Below, in pieces: positions 6,007 through 13,009 of a DNA stretch of 15,864 nt (position 1 is the first letter of the stretch; every line of letters begins with the position of its first letter). The DNA lies in the NCBI GenBank assembly GCA_012842105.1, contig DUTL01000054.1, positions 1-15,864 of the forward strand, in the 5' to 3' direction. A model generated the notes under the pieces. The model was given only the letters and a program-made list of their open reading frames with translations. It was not told the DNA's origin and did no database searches. The stretch is from Candidatus Fermentithermobacillaceae bacterium (GTDB lineage: Bacteria > Bacillota > Sulfobacillia > Fermentithermobacillales > Fermentithermobacillaceae). The position numbers and the translations under genes are program-made.

Positions 6007-7950
6007 GTGCCAATAAGGGGACAGCACACTATTACATGGAATGACTTGAGGCGGCATCTGGGGAAGGTAGAGAAACCTGCCAGATACACTGGCGGCGAAA
6101 TCAACGCGAAACACAAGGATCCACAATCAGTGGATATTCTTTTTGCTTTGGCCTTTCCAGATGTTTACGAGGTTGGCATGAGCCATCTGGGTTCTCAGAT
6201 TCTCTACTCTGTTTTGAACAACCGGCATGATGTTTCATGTGAACGAGTGTACGCGCCGTGGCATGATATGGAAAGCTTGCTCAGGGAGAGATGTTGGCCT
6301 CTTTTCAGCATTGAAAACAGGTTGCCCCTGTCATCCTTTGATATTGTAGGATTTTCACTTCAATATGAGCTTACGTATAGTAATGTCCTGATGATGCTTG
6401 ACCTGGGCGGTATTCCTCTGAGATCGAAAGACAGGGCGCAAGATGCTCCTTTGGTAATAGCCGGCGGGCCTTGCGCAATGTCTGCCGAGCCAATGGCAGA
6501 TTTTATTGACGCTTTCGCCCTCGGCGATGGCGAAGAACTTTCTTTGGATATTGTCGATACCTACAAAGCCTGGAAGGGAACAGGGAGATCCCGGTCGGAT
6601 CTTCTTGTCATGCTTTCCCTTGTGGAGAGTGTGTATGTGCCGTCGCTTTACGACGTAGAGTACAACGGTGACGGCACTTTGGGAAGAGTGGTTCCCCGGC
6701 CCGTCAAACTTGACGATCAGTCTTATCAGAGCATTAGGGCTGAAACCGGTAATCCTGCGTTAAGGCGCTCCTGTTTTCCCGAAGATAGGCCCGGATGGTT
6801 CATTGCACCCTCAGGTGTGCGGCGGCGGGTTATTAAGTCGATTGATCATGCTGCCTTCATTGATCAACCATTGATACCTCTTATGGAACCTATTCATGAC
6901 AGGGCAATGGTCGAGATATTCAGAGGTTGCACCCAGGGGTGTAGATTCTGCCAGGCCGGAACAATATATCGCCCTGTGAGGGAAAGGGCGCCTGGTACTA
7001 TAAGCGGTTATGCCAGGAAACTGCTCGAAGCATCAGGATATGATGAAGTCTCGTTGGTGTCCCTGTCGTCTGCAGATTACAGCCACATTGAAGAACTCAT
7101 ATCCCGGCTCAGCGCCGATTGTTCCAGGGCCAAGATTTCACTTCCGTCTTTGAGGGTAGATTCATTTTCAGTGGAACTGGCGAAAATGCTGGGAACATCA
7201 AAAACCGGGTTGACTTTGGCGCCTGAAGCTGGCTCCCAAAGGATGAGGGACATTATCAACAAGAAGGTTACAGAGGAAGACATATTCCATGCGGCCAGGC
7301 ACGCTTTCGCCTCAGGCTTTTCACACCTGAAGTTATATTTCATGATCGGCCTCCCGGGCGAGGCCGATCATGATGTTGTCGCGATCTCGAATCTTGTACG
7401 AAAGATTCGCCAAATAGGAAGAGACATGAAAGCCAGGCCTACGGTGGTGGCTTCAGTTTCGGGTTTTGTGCCCAAACCCAACACTCCTTTTCAGTGGGAG
7501 CCGTGCATACAGCCTGACGAACTCCGAAGGCGCCAGAGATTGCTCAAGGGAGGTTTGCGGGGCCCCGGGCTCAAGTTTAAGTATCATGACGTGGAACTCA
7601 CCTGGCTTGAAGCAGTATTCGCCCGGGGAGACAGGCGGCTTTCTGCAGCATTGGAACTGGCATACCAACGGGGCGCAAGATTTGACGCATGGGCTAATCT
7701 TCTCGATATAGGCCTATGGGAACAGGTTTTTAGTGACACAGGCTTGGATCCTGCTTTTTATGCACACAGGGAACGGGGTATAGAAGAGGCCCTGCCATGG
7801 GACCATCTTGACTCAGGGGTATCCAAAACGTATTTACTGTTAGAGAGGGGCCGGGCGAGGAAGGGTGCCACCACCAGGGATTGTAGAACCGGTGATTGTG
7901 TTGGGTGCGGCGTATGCTCCCGTCTGGGAGTTGAGGTATCCCTCAAATAG
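6007..7950 (+). CDS. Radical SAM protein of the TIGR03960 type
   Basis: A 647-residue protein starting at GTG 6007, about eleven bases after AAAGG (5991-5995). The N-terminal part (about 20-230) has PARYTGGE, FPDVYEVGMSHLG, FSLQYELTYSNV and AGGPCAMSAEP, typical of this family's B12-binding-like domain, though no DxHxxG cobalamin motif is present. The radical SAM site is C308-x3-C312-x2-C315 (RGCTQGCRFCQAG), which holds the [4Fe-4S] cluster that cleaves S-adenosylmethionine. YFMIGLPGE near 444-452 is the usual later strand motif. A C-terminal cluster C626-x4-C631-x2-C634-x2-C637 could bind a second Fe-S cluster. The partner gene TIGR03936 follows 28 bases later; in many Bacillota the two are fused. 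Neighbouring rng and ribosomal protein genes suggest an RNA- or ribosome-related substrate, but the reaction is not known to me. Confidence 0.9.
   Translation: MPIRGQHTITWNDLRRHLGKVEKPARYTGGEINAKHKDPQSVDILFALAFPDVYEVGMSHLGSQILYSVLNNRHDVSCERVYAPWHDMESLLRERCWPLFSIENRLPLSSFDIVGFSLQYELTYSNVLMMLDLGGIPLRSKDRAQDAPLVIAGGPCAMSAEPMADFIDAFALGDGEELSLDIVDTYKAWKGTGRSRSDLLVMLSLVESVYVPSLYDVEYNGDGTLGRVVPRPVKLDDQSYQSIRAETGNPALRRSCFPEDRPGWFIAPSGVRRRVIKSIDHAAFIDQPLIPLMEPIHDRAMVEIFRGCTQGCRFCQAGTIYRPVRERAPGTISGYARKLLEASGYDEVSLVSLSSADYSHIEELISRLSADCSRAKISLPSLRVDSFSVELAKMLGTSKTGLTLAPEAGSQRMRDIINKKVTEEDIFHAARHAFASGFSHLKLYFMIGLPGEADHDVVAISNLVRKIRQIGRDMKARPTVVASVSGFVPKPNTPFQWEPCIQPDELRRRQRLLKGGLRGPGLKFKYHDVELTWLEAVFARGDRRLSAALELAYQRGARFDAWANLLDIGLWEQVFSDTGLDPAFYAHRERGIEEALPWDHLDSGVSKTYLLLERGRARKGATTRDCRTGDCVGCGVCSRLGVEVSLK
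7340..7373. repeat. 14-bp perfect inverted repeat inside the radical SAM gene
   Basis: TCATGATCGGCCTC (7340-7353) is the exact reverse complement of GAGGCCGATCATGA (7360-7373), with a six-base loop CCGGGC (7354-7359). The bases encode the conserved MIGLPGEADHD stretch (from residue 446), so the hairpin coexists with coding constraint. It would be a very stable mRNA stem. Confidence 0.9.
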
Positions 7951-7978
7951 ATGCTCCGGCAGTTTGAAGGTGTTATAA

Positions 7979-8686
7979 TTGCGAGTTAGGGTTAAGTATA
8001 AAAAAGGCGATACGGTAAGGTTCCTGAGCCATTTGGATGTTGCCCGCAATATGAGAATGGCTCTGAAGAGGGCAAAATGGCCTGTAGCAATCACCAGGGG
8101 CTATTCGCCCAAAATGAGAGTTTCTTTTTACTCTCCTTTGCCTGTTGGAACGTCGGGGGAGGAAGAGTACCTGGATGTGACTCTTGACAAAAACGGTATT
8201 ACAGATTTCATTCAGGCAAAGGCTAAGGGTGCAGGCCATCTGCTTTCCAACTCTGATATTTTGGCTCAATTAGCCGGAGCGCTTTCAAACGCTCTGCCAA
8301 AGGGGTTCGCCGTATGCGAACTTGTTGTTGTTCACAATGGGCAGAAGCCGTTTGAGTCACAAATCCAGGGGTCTTTGTATCGAACTGAGATAGAGGAGGT
8401 GACGGCAGACACATTATCCTCGTCAATAGAGGCGTTTTTAGCTGAAGAACAAGTTTTATTTGAAGTTCAAAGGCCCAAAGAGAGCCGGACCATGGATTTG
8501 CGCGATTTTGTTGAGAGTATCAGCCTTATACCGGGTTCAAGCCCGGCCACACTCTTCATGACAATTAGACATGACAATGGCCGTACCGTGCGTCCGCAAT
8601 GGGTGATTGATTCTTTATCAAGATTCGGGATGGATATCAATACCGGCGAAGTAATTGTTGACAGGCTTAAGCTTTATTTCGGATGA
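7979..8686 (+). CDS. Radical SAM-linked protein, TIGR03936 / DUF2344 family
   Basis: A 235-residue protein starting at TTG 7979, eight bases after GAAGG (7966-7970). The opening RVKYKKGDTVRFLSHLDV, then RALKRAKWPVAITRGYSPKM in pattern (here MALKRAKWPVAITRGYSPKM) and SFYSPLPVGTSGEEEYLDV is characteristic of the DUF2344 family that is found adjacent or fused to TIGR03960 radical SAM proteins. The first strand-helix block looks like a ferredoxin-like RNA-binding or protein-interaction fold; that is inference. No cysteine cluster is present, so it should serve as a substrate-recognition partner rather than a catalytic subunit. It ends 97 bases before the rng start. That gap contains a small GCCGC/GCGGC hairpin at 8714-8731 but no clear promoter, so rng may be read from the same transcript. 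Confidence 0.88.
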   Translation: MRVRVKYKKGDTVRFLSHLDVARNMRMALKRAKWPVAITRGYSPKMRVSFYSPLPVGTSGEEEYLDVTLDKNGITDFIQAKAKGAGHLLSNSDILAQLAGALSNALPKGFAVCELVVVHNGQKPFESQIQGSLYRTEIEEVTADTLSSSIEAFLAEEQVLFEVQRPKESRTMDLRDFVESISLIPGSSPATLFMTIRHDNGRTVRPQWVIDSLSRFGMDINTGEVIVDRLKLYFG

Positions 8687-8783
8687 GATTGACAGTGCGA
8701 AATTATCCATCCTGCCGCACTTACAAGCGGCGACTATTAGATTTACATTAAGCCAAATTTTTATTAGGAGATGAAATACTCCC

Positions 8784-10523
8784 ATGAGCAGGGAGATACT
8801 TATTAATGCCAATGCTGATGAAACCAGGGCTGCCCTGGTTGAGCATGGTTCTGTTGTAGAGTTTTATGTTGAAAAGCCTAACAGCCAGAAGATAGCCGGC
8901 AATGTCTATCTCGGTAAGGTGATGAATGTTTTGCCTGGAATGCAGGCGGCATTTGTCGATATCGGCCAGGAAAAGAACGCATTCTTGTATGTTGATGACG
9001 CATTTTTGCCCCCTGAGTTTCAGGGCAGGGGAGCTTCCAGGAACAGAAAGAACCGGAGACGAACTTCCATTAATGAGATTGTAAAGCCGGGCCAGAAGAT
9101 CGTGGTTCAAGTCTCCAAAGAAGCTATAGGGTCGAAAGGGGCCCGTGTAACAAGGCATGTTACCTTTCCCGGACGATATCTTGTGCTAATGCCGACAGTC
9201 AACTATGTTGGTGTGTCAAGGAGACTCTCGGAAGACCAGGAACGGCAGAGGTTGCGCAAAATCGCAAAGGATGTTAAACCCCAGAATATGGGGGTGATTG
9301 TCAGAACTGTGGCCGAGGGCAAGACAAAAGAGGAAATCGAAAGAGACTTGCTGTTTGTGTTGCGGCTGTGGGAAAAGGTACAGGAGAACGCGAAACACAA
9401 GAAGGCGCCGTCACTGTTGCACCGCGATCTTGGCCTGGTAATGAGGATGGTGCGGGACGAACTCAACCAGGAGACTACCAGAATGCTTGTGGATGACAGC
9501 CAAACCTATGCCAAAATACTGGAACTTTTGGACAGTGTTTCCCCTGAGATGAAAGACAGGGTTATATACTACAGAGACAGGGAAATCCCCCTTTTTGGCC
9601 TTTACGGGGTAGAAGCTGCAATTGAACAGGCATTGCAGCGTCAAGTGTGGCTGAAATCCGGCGGGTACATCGTTATTGACAAGACTGAGGCGCTGACTGT
9701 GATTGATGTGAATACCGGCAGGTTCGTGGGTAGCAAGAACCTTTCTGATACTGTGTTCAGGACCAACATGGAAGCTTGCGAAGAGATTGTGCGGCAGTTG
9801 CGGTTACGTGACATAGGCGGGATTATTGTCATTGATTTTATCGATATGGATAAGCTTGATCACCGCACCAGTGTAATTGAGGAACTTGAGAAGCATCTCA
9901 AGAAAGACCACACAAAAACCGTTGTAGTCGGGCTTACAGGTTTAGGGCTTGTTGAAATGACAAGGAAGAAGGTTAGGCAAAGCCTCGATGCTATGATGAC
10001 CAGGATGTGCCCTTATTGCGGGGGCAAAGGGACAGTGATGTCGGAAGAAACCGTTGCTTCCAGGATACGCAGGGAAATTAGAAGGCTCCTGAGAAATTCG
10101 TACAGTGAAGCTGTGCTTGTGGAAGTCAACCCCGGTGTGGCTTCTTACCTGATTGGGCCCGGCGGGGCCAACTTGAAAGACTTGGAGAAAGAGACAGGCC
10201 GCAGCATCTTCATAAGAGGTTCAGGTGATCTACACATTGAGGATATGAACGTGAAAGCTCTGGGTAGCAAAGAGGAGATTGCCATAAAGGCAGTTCCTGT
10301 GCAAGCAGGGGAAGTGATCGAACTTGAGGTTGAGGAGCCTCATTCGCAGAATCCTGATGATGGCATTGCCAGGATTGAGGGCTATGTGATAGATATTCAG
10401 GGTGGCGGGGCACATGTCGGCCAAAAAGTACGCGTAAAGATCACGTCTTGCCTCCGTACTTTTGCAAAAGCTACGATTGTGAAAACCCAGGGCAGGCAAA
10501 CCAGGAGCCAGGTTTCAGATTAG
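8784..10523 (+). CDS. rng: Ribonuclease G/E
   Basis: A 579-residue protein starting at ATG 8784; AGGAG (8766-8770) lies 13 bases upstream, rather far. The protein starts MSREILINANADETRAALVE, then an S1 domain at about 36-120 (VYLGKVMNVLPGMQAAFVDIG). The catalytic DNase-I-like core has VIDVNTG with D308 and N310 and IVIDFIDMD with D351, equivalent to the magnesium-binding D303 and D346 of E. coli RNase E. CPYCGGKG (C409, C412) is the Zn-link. The enzyme makes endonucleolytic cuts in AU-rich single-stranded RNA and matures rRNA. After the core, residues about 505-570 form an extension (ELEVEEP ... VGQKVRVKITSCLRTFAKATIV) that resembles a TRAM or small OB fold. The RNase E scaffold tail is absent, as usual for the short form. 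It lies between the radical SAM pair and rplU. Confidence 0.95.
   Translation: MSREILINANADETRAALVEHGSVVEFYVEKPNSQKIAGNVYLGKVMNVLPGMQAAFVDIGQEKNAFLYVDDAFLPPEFQGRGASRNRKNRRRTSINEIVKPGQKIVVQVSKEAIGSKGARVTRHVTFPGRYLVLMPTVNYVGVSRRLSEDQERQRLRKIAKDVKPQNMGVIVRTVAEGKTKEEIERDLLFVLRLWEKVQENAKHKKAPSLLHRDLGLVMRMVRDELNQETTRMLVDDSQTYAKILELLDSVSPEMKDRVIYYRDREIPLFGLYGVEAAIEQALQRQVWLKSGGYIVIDKTEALTVIDVNTGRFVGSKNLSDTVFRTNMEACEEIVRQLRLRDIGGIIVIDFIDMDKLDHRTSVIEELEKHLKKDHTKTVVVGLTGLGLVEMTRKKVRQSLDAMMTRMCPYCGGKGTVMSEETVASRIRREIRRLLRNSYSEAVLVEVNPGVASYLIGPGGANLKDLEKETGRSIFIRGSGDLHIEDMNVKALGSKEEIAIKAVPVQAGEVIELEVEEPHSQNPDDGIARIEGYVIDIQGGGAHVGQKVRVKITSCLRTFAKATIVKTQGRQTRSQVSD
8822..8840 (+). other. Strong stem-loop at the start of the rng reading frame
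   Basis: AACCAGGG (8822-8829) pairs perfectly with CCCTGGTT (8833-8840) around a CTG loop. It begins 38 bases after the rng start codon, at codons 13-19. A stem here could slow ribosomes or provide an RNase G/E target; no function is shown by sequence alone. Confidence 0.6.
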
Positions 10524-10608
10524 GTTGTTTGAGTGTGATCAAGATATTGTGGGTTTTTAAAGCTAAGCAATAGGCAAGGAGCCTCAATTCCAATTACGGT
10601 ATGATTTC

Positions 10609-10638
10609 TTGACATGTTTTTCGAATGCGTGCTAAACT
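10609..10638 (+). promoter_or_regulatory. Promoter for rplU-prp-rpmA
   Basis: TTGACA (10609-10614), an 18-base spacer, and TAAACT (10633-10638), a 6/6 and 4/6 match to sigma-A hexamers. Transcription would begin near 10645 and give a leader of about 35 bases before the TTG start at 10680. The -35 lies 86 bases after the rng stop. No clear intrinsic terminator lies between; AGGC/GCCT at 10572-10584 is only a four-base stem. Confidence 0.6.
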
Positions 10639-10679
10639 GTAACGGTAACTGCTTAGCTGGAGTAGGGGGTTTTCCAAAG

Positions 10680-11015
10680 TTGTACGCAATAGTAGAAACA
10701 GGCGGTAAGCAATACAAGGTATCCCCTGGTAACATTATTAGGGTTGAAAAAATAGACGGCGAACGCGGAAATGCTTGTGTATTTGACAAAGTGCTTGCGA
10801 TTTCCGACGGTGAAGGTTTGAAAGTCGGAAAGCCTTACGTTCATGGGGCTTCTGTGGATGGGACGATTATCCGCCAGGGCAAAGCCAGGAAAGTACTGGT
10901 TTTCAAATTCAAGGCTAAGACCAATTACAGAAAGCGTTACGGGCACAGGCAGCATTTTACAGAGATAAGAATCGAATCTATCAACCAAAATGCTGAAGAT
11001 ACAGTTTCTGCGTAA
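10680..11015 (+). CDS. rplU: 50S ribosomal protein L21
   Basis: A 111-residue protein starting at TTG 10680, ten bases after GGGGG (10665-10669). The frame is open farther upstream to 10614, but the real L21 N-terminus is (M)YAIVETGGKQYKV, and the upstream codons overlap the -35/-10 region, so they are not translated. The C-terminal signature FKFKAKTNYRKRYGHRQHFTEIRIESI is the RNA-binding end of L21. The protein binds 23S rRNA in the large subunit with L20 and L27. It has about eight more residues at the end than many L21s. The end overlaps the prp start by 26 bases, which implies translational coupling. It heads the rplU-prp-rpmA unit. Confidence 0.96.
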   Translation: MYAIVETGGKQYKVSPGNIIRVEKIDGERGNACVFDKVLAISDGEGLKVGKPYVHGASVDGTIIRQGKARKVLVFKFKAKTNYRKRYGHRQHFTEIRIESINQNAEDTVSA

Positions 11016-11373
11016 ACATTGCGGGCCAGAGCAATGGGCGGAACTCGGGCAAGGCTTAAAGCCTGAGGCTCCGGTCGGTGTATTGATTGGATTTGAGATC
11101 GAGGGGCACGCAGGATTTGCCGAACACGGCCAGGACATAGTATGCGCAGGGGCATCGGCGCTGGCCCAGGGAGCATTGTTGGGATTGCAGGATGCACTTG
11201 GCGACAAGGTAAGTTTTCGCAAGCAGCCGGGTTACCTGGAAGTTACGGTTGGCTCAGAAACCGCTTGTGAAACTGCCCCCCGGGCGATCTTAAGAACGTT
11301 GGAACTGGGGTTCTTGTCAATTGCCAGGGCGTATTCAGGCCATATTAGCGTGGCATATCAAGATGTTGATTAA
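10990..11373 (+). CDS. prp: Ribosomal-processing cysteine protease Prp (YsxB family)
   Basis: A 127-residue protein starting at ATG 10990, inside the end of rplU. No good ribosome site precedes it, so reinitiation is likely. The catalytic pair is GHA with H40 and DIVCAG with C52, spaced by twelve residues as in the Staphylococcus aureus enzyme (H22, C34). Prp removes the N-terminal peptide of L27 in Bacillota before the protein enters the ribosome. The opening MLKIQFLRK matches the first strand of the family, but about 18 residues ([18 protein letters not shown]) then intervene before [13 protein letters not shown]. Most Prp proteins I recall lack this insert, so it is either a real loop or a sign of start or assembly differences. 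The substrate gene rpmA follows 65 bases later. Confidence 0.9.
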   Translation: MLKIQFLRKHCGPEQWAELGQGLKPEAPVGVLIGFEIEGHAGFAEHGQDIVCAGASALAQGALLGLQDALGDKVSFRKQPGYLEVTVGSETACETAPRAILRTLELGFLSIARAYSGHISVAYQDVD

Positions 11374-11383
11374 GGTTTATGCA

Positions 11384-11412
11384 ACCCATTCCGGGAAAGC
11401 CTGTGAATGGGT
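11384..11412 (+). other. Stem-loop between prp and rpmA
   Basis: ACCCATTC (11384-11391) pairs perfectly with GAATGGGT (11405-11412). GGG (11393-11395) can also pair with CCT (11400-11402) around an AAAG loop. It ends 11 bases before the rpmA ribosome site AAGGAGG (11423-11429). Its position suits control of L27 translation or mRNA processing; that is inference. Confidence 0.5.
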
Positions 11413-11438
11413 ATGAGAAAGGAAGGAGGGGAGCAGCA

Positions 11439-11753
11439 ATGATGATAGACCTTCAATTGTTCGCAAAGAAGAAAGGTGTAGGAAGCTCCAGGAACGGGCG
11501 GGACTCCCACTCCAAGCGGCTCGGCGTCAAGAATCATGACGGCCAATTTGTTACAATGGGCAGCATAATCGTACGTCAGAGGGGCACGAAGGTACACCCT
11601 GGCCGCAATGTAGGTATGGGGCGTGACTACACACTGTTTGCCAAGGCAGACGGATATGTATCTTTCGAGCGAAGAGGCCGGGACGGAAGAATTGTATCTA
11701 TCGAGGCTGAGGCGCCAATGGGAGTGGCAGCAGTATCCGGCGATAATGACTGA
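11439..11753 (+). CDS. rpmA: 50S ribosomal protein L27
   Basis: A 104-residue protein. The first ATG (11439) is nine bases after AAGGAGG (11423-11429) and is preferred over the adjacent ATG (11442). The frame stays open to 11379, but that part overlaps the upstream stem-loop and has no role. The N-terminus [20 protein letters not shown] contains the Bacillota Prp site LQLF|AKKKG, so mature L27 begins at Ala-Lys-Lys-Lys. The rest, [34 protein letters not shown] and [17 protein letters not shown], is standard L27. The N-terminal arm of L27 reaches the peptidyl-transferase centre, which is why the leader must be removed. A hairpin at 11816-11841 follows the stop by 62 bases. Confidence 0.96.
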   Translation: MMIDLQLFAKKKGVGSSRNGRDSHSKRLGVKNHDGQFVTMGSIIVRQRGTKVHPGRNVGMGRDYTLFAKADGYVSFERRGRDGRIVSIEAEAPMGVAAVSGDND

Positions 11754-11815
11754 CAGAGTTATCTTAATGCAGGTATCAGATATGAACGTATCACAAAACA
11801 GCTGGTTGTTTGGTT

Positions 11816-11841
11816 AAGCGGCGGCTTGGCCCGCCGCTTTT
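11816..11841 (+). terminator. Terminator or attenuator between rpmA and obg
   Basis: AAGCGGCGG (11816-11824) pairs perfectly with CCGCCGCTT (11831-11839) around CTTGGC, followed by a short T-run (11838-11841). The stem is strong but the T-tract is only four bases, so partial termination that lowers obg relative to the ribosomal genes is likely. No clear promoter lies between it and obg. Confidence 0.7.
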
Positions 11842-11884
11842 GGTATTGCAGGACTGAATTCGTTTCAAGGAAGGGGTTGCGAGT

Positions 11885-12907
11885 TTGGCTTCTCGCTTTA
11901 TTGACAGAGTCAAGGTGTATGTAAAAGCGGGAGACGGTGGACGGGGATGCGTTGCGTTCAGGCGCGAAAAGTTTGTGCCTTTCGGTGGCCCTGCCGGCGG
12001 TGACGGAGGCGACGGCGGAGATGTAATATTTAGGGTGAGCACAGATCTCAATACTCTTCTCGACTTTAGATACAGGCCCCACTTGAAAGCCACTAACGGC
12101 CGCCAGGGCGAGGGCGACAAGCGTGCAGGCAGAAGAGGGCAAGATCTAGTTGTAAAGGTCCCTCCTGGAACCATGTTATATGACGCAGAGACCGGAGAAT
12201 TGATTGAAGATCTTGTGGAAGAGGGCCAGGAAGTAATAGTGGCCACAGGTGGAAAAGGCGGTAAGGGCAACGCGAGGTTTGCCACTTCTAAGAACCGGGC
12301 TCCCAGAAAGTTTGAAGAGGGTAGCCCCGGGCAAGAGCGTTCTGTCCAACTTGAACTGAAGTCTATAGCTGACGTAGGGCTTGTAGGCTTGCCCAATGCA
12401 GGGAAGTCTACCCTTTTACGAGCTGTCTCAAAGGCAAAGCCGGAAGTAGCTCCGTATCCCTTCACAACTCTTAGCCCGCACCTTGGTGTTGTGGATCATG
12501 ATGGCGAAAGGTTTGTGGTTGCAGACATACCGGGCCTTATTGAAGGGGCCAGCCAGGGTAAGGGCCTGGGTTATGAATTTCTAAGGCACATCGAAAGGAC
12601 TGCGGTACTACTATATGTTATAGATGCAAGCACCCTGGGCCAATCACAACCGGGCCAGGGGCCGGTCAACGATTTCGTGGCCGTACGGCGTGAAGTTCTT
12701 GCATACAGCGAAGAGATGAAGCTTAAGGAATCTCTTGTGGCGATCAATAAGATCGATCTGCTAGATTCAACCGAGGATGTGTTGAACTTAAAGGCGCAGA
12801 TGGAAGAAGTTGCAAGAAGACCTGTCTTTTTGATTTCGGCTTCTGAAAAAACCGGGCTGGATAGCCTTATTCAAGGCATATGCAACGTTTTAGCAGTAGA
12901 GCGGTAG
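11885..12907 (+). CDS. obg: GTPase Obg (CgtA), short form
   Basis: A 340-residue protein starting at TTG 11885, eight bases after AAGGAAGGGG (11867-11876). Residues 1-158 form the Gly-rich Obg fold (VKAGDGGRGCVAFRREK, GGPAGGDGGDGG). The G domain follows: G1 GLPNAGKS (168-175), G2 YPFTT, G3 DIPG (214-217), G4 NKID (288-291) and G5 SASEKTG. Obg acts in late assembly of the 50S subunit and in stress and sporulation control in Bacillota. The protein ends just after the G domain, so the C-terminal OCT domain of the 428-residue Bacillus subtilis enzyme is absent. A Gln/Gly-rich loop (LGQSQPGQGP) lies between G3 and G4. Unlike Bacillus, no spo0B gene lies between rpmA and obg. Confidence 0.95.
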   Translation: MASRFIDRVKVYVKAGDGGRGCVAFRREKFVPFGGPAGGDGGDGGDVIFRVSTDLNTLLDFRYRPHLKATNGRQGEGDKRAGRRGQDLVVKVPPGTMLYDAETGELIEDLVEEGQEVIVATGGKGGKGNARFATSKNRAPRKFEEGSPGQERSVQLELKSIADVGLVGLPNAGKSTLLRAVSKAKPEVAPYPFTTLSPHLGVVDHDGERFVVADIPGLIEGASQGKGLGYEFLRHIERTAVLLYVIDASTLGQSQPGQGPVNDFVAVRREVLAYSEEMKLKESLVAINKIDLLDSTEDVLNLKAQMEEVARRPVFLISASEKTGLDSLIQGICNVLAVER

Positions 12908-12922
12908 GACAAAGAAGGATTT

Positions 12923-12953
12923 TTGACAAAGACAGAGAATAAAGACAGAGAAT
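12923..12953 (+). repeat. Tandem 13-bp repeat and TTGACA before nadD
   Basis: AAAGACAGAGAAT occurs twice without a gap (12928-12940, 12941-12953). TTGACA (12923-12928) runs into the first copy. A -10 is not convincing: GAGAAT at 12948-12953 is 19 bases away. It may be a promoter with a repeated operator, or chance. The rest of the 102-base gap holds only the nadD ribosome site. Confidence 0.4.
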
Positions 12954-13009
12954 ACAAATGAAACTGCGAAGTCTGATTTTCAGGGTTCCTGGGTCTTGGA
13001 GGCATTTGG

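Noticed and set aside
7974..7979. TATAAT just before the TIGR03936 gene
   Set aside because: It overlaps the TTG start codon and has no -35; the gene is 28 bases after its partner and needs no own promoter.
8714..8731. GCCGC/GCGGC hairpin as a terminator before rng
   Set aside because: The stem is five bases with an eight-base loop and no T-run follows.
10653..11222. 189-codon open frame on the - strand
   Set aside because: It is antisense to rplU and prp and has no ribosome site or recognisable domain.
11623..11817. 64-codon + frame overlapping rpmA and the gap after it
   Set aside because: It runs out of frame through rpmA, has no ribosome site and ends in the terminator stem.
11791..12465. 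224-codon open frame on the - strand
   Set aside because: It is antisense to obg, which has unmistakable GTPase motifs. Its composition (Pro, Ser and Arg rich) is that of a reverse-frame shadow of the Gly-rich Obg domain.
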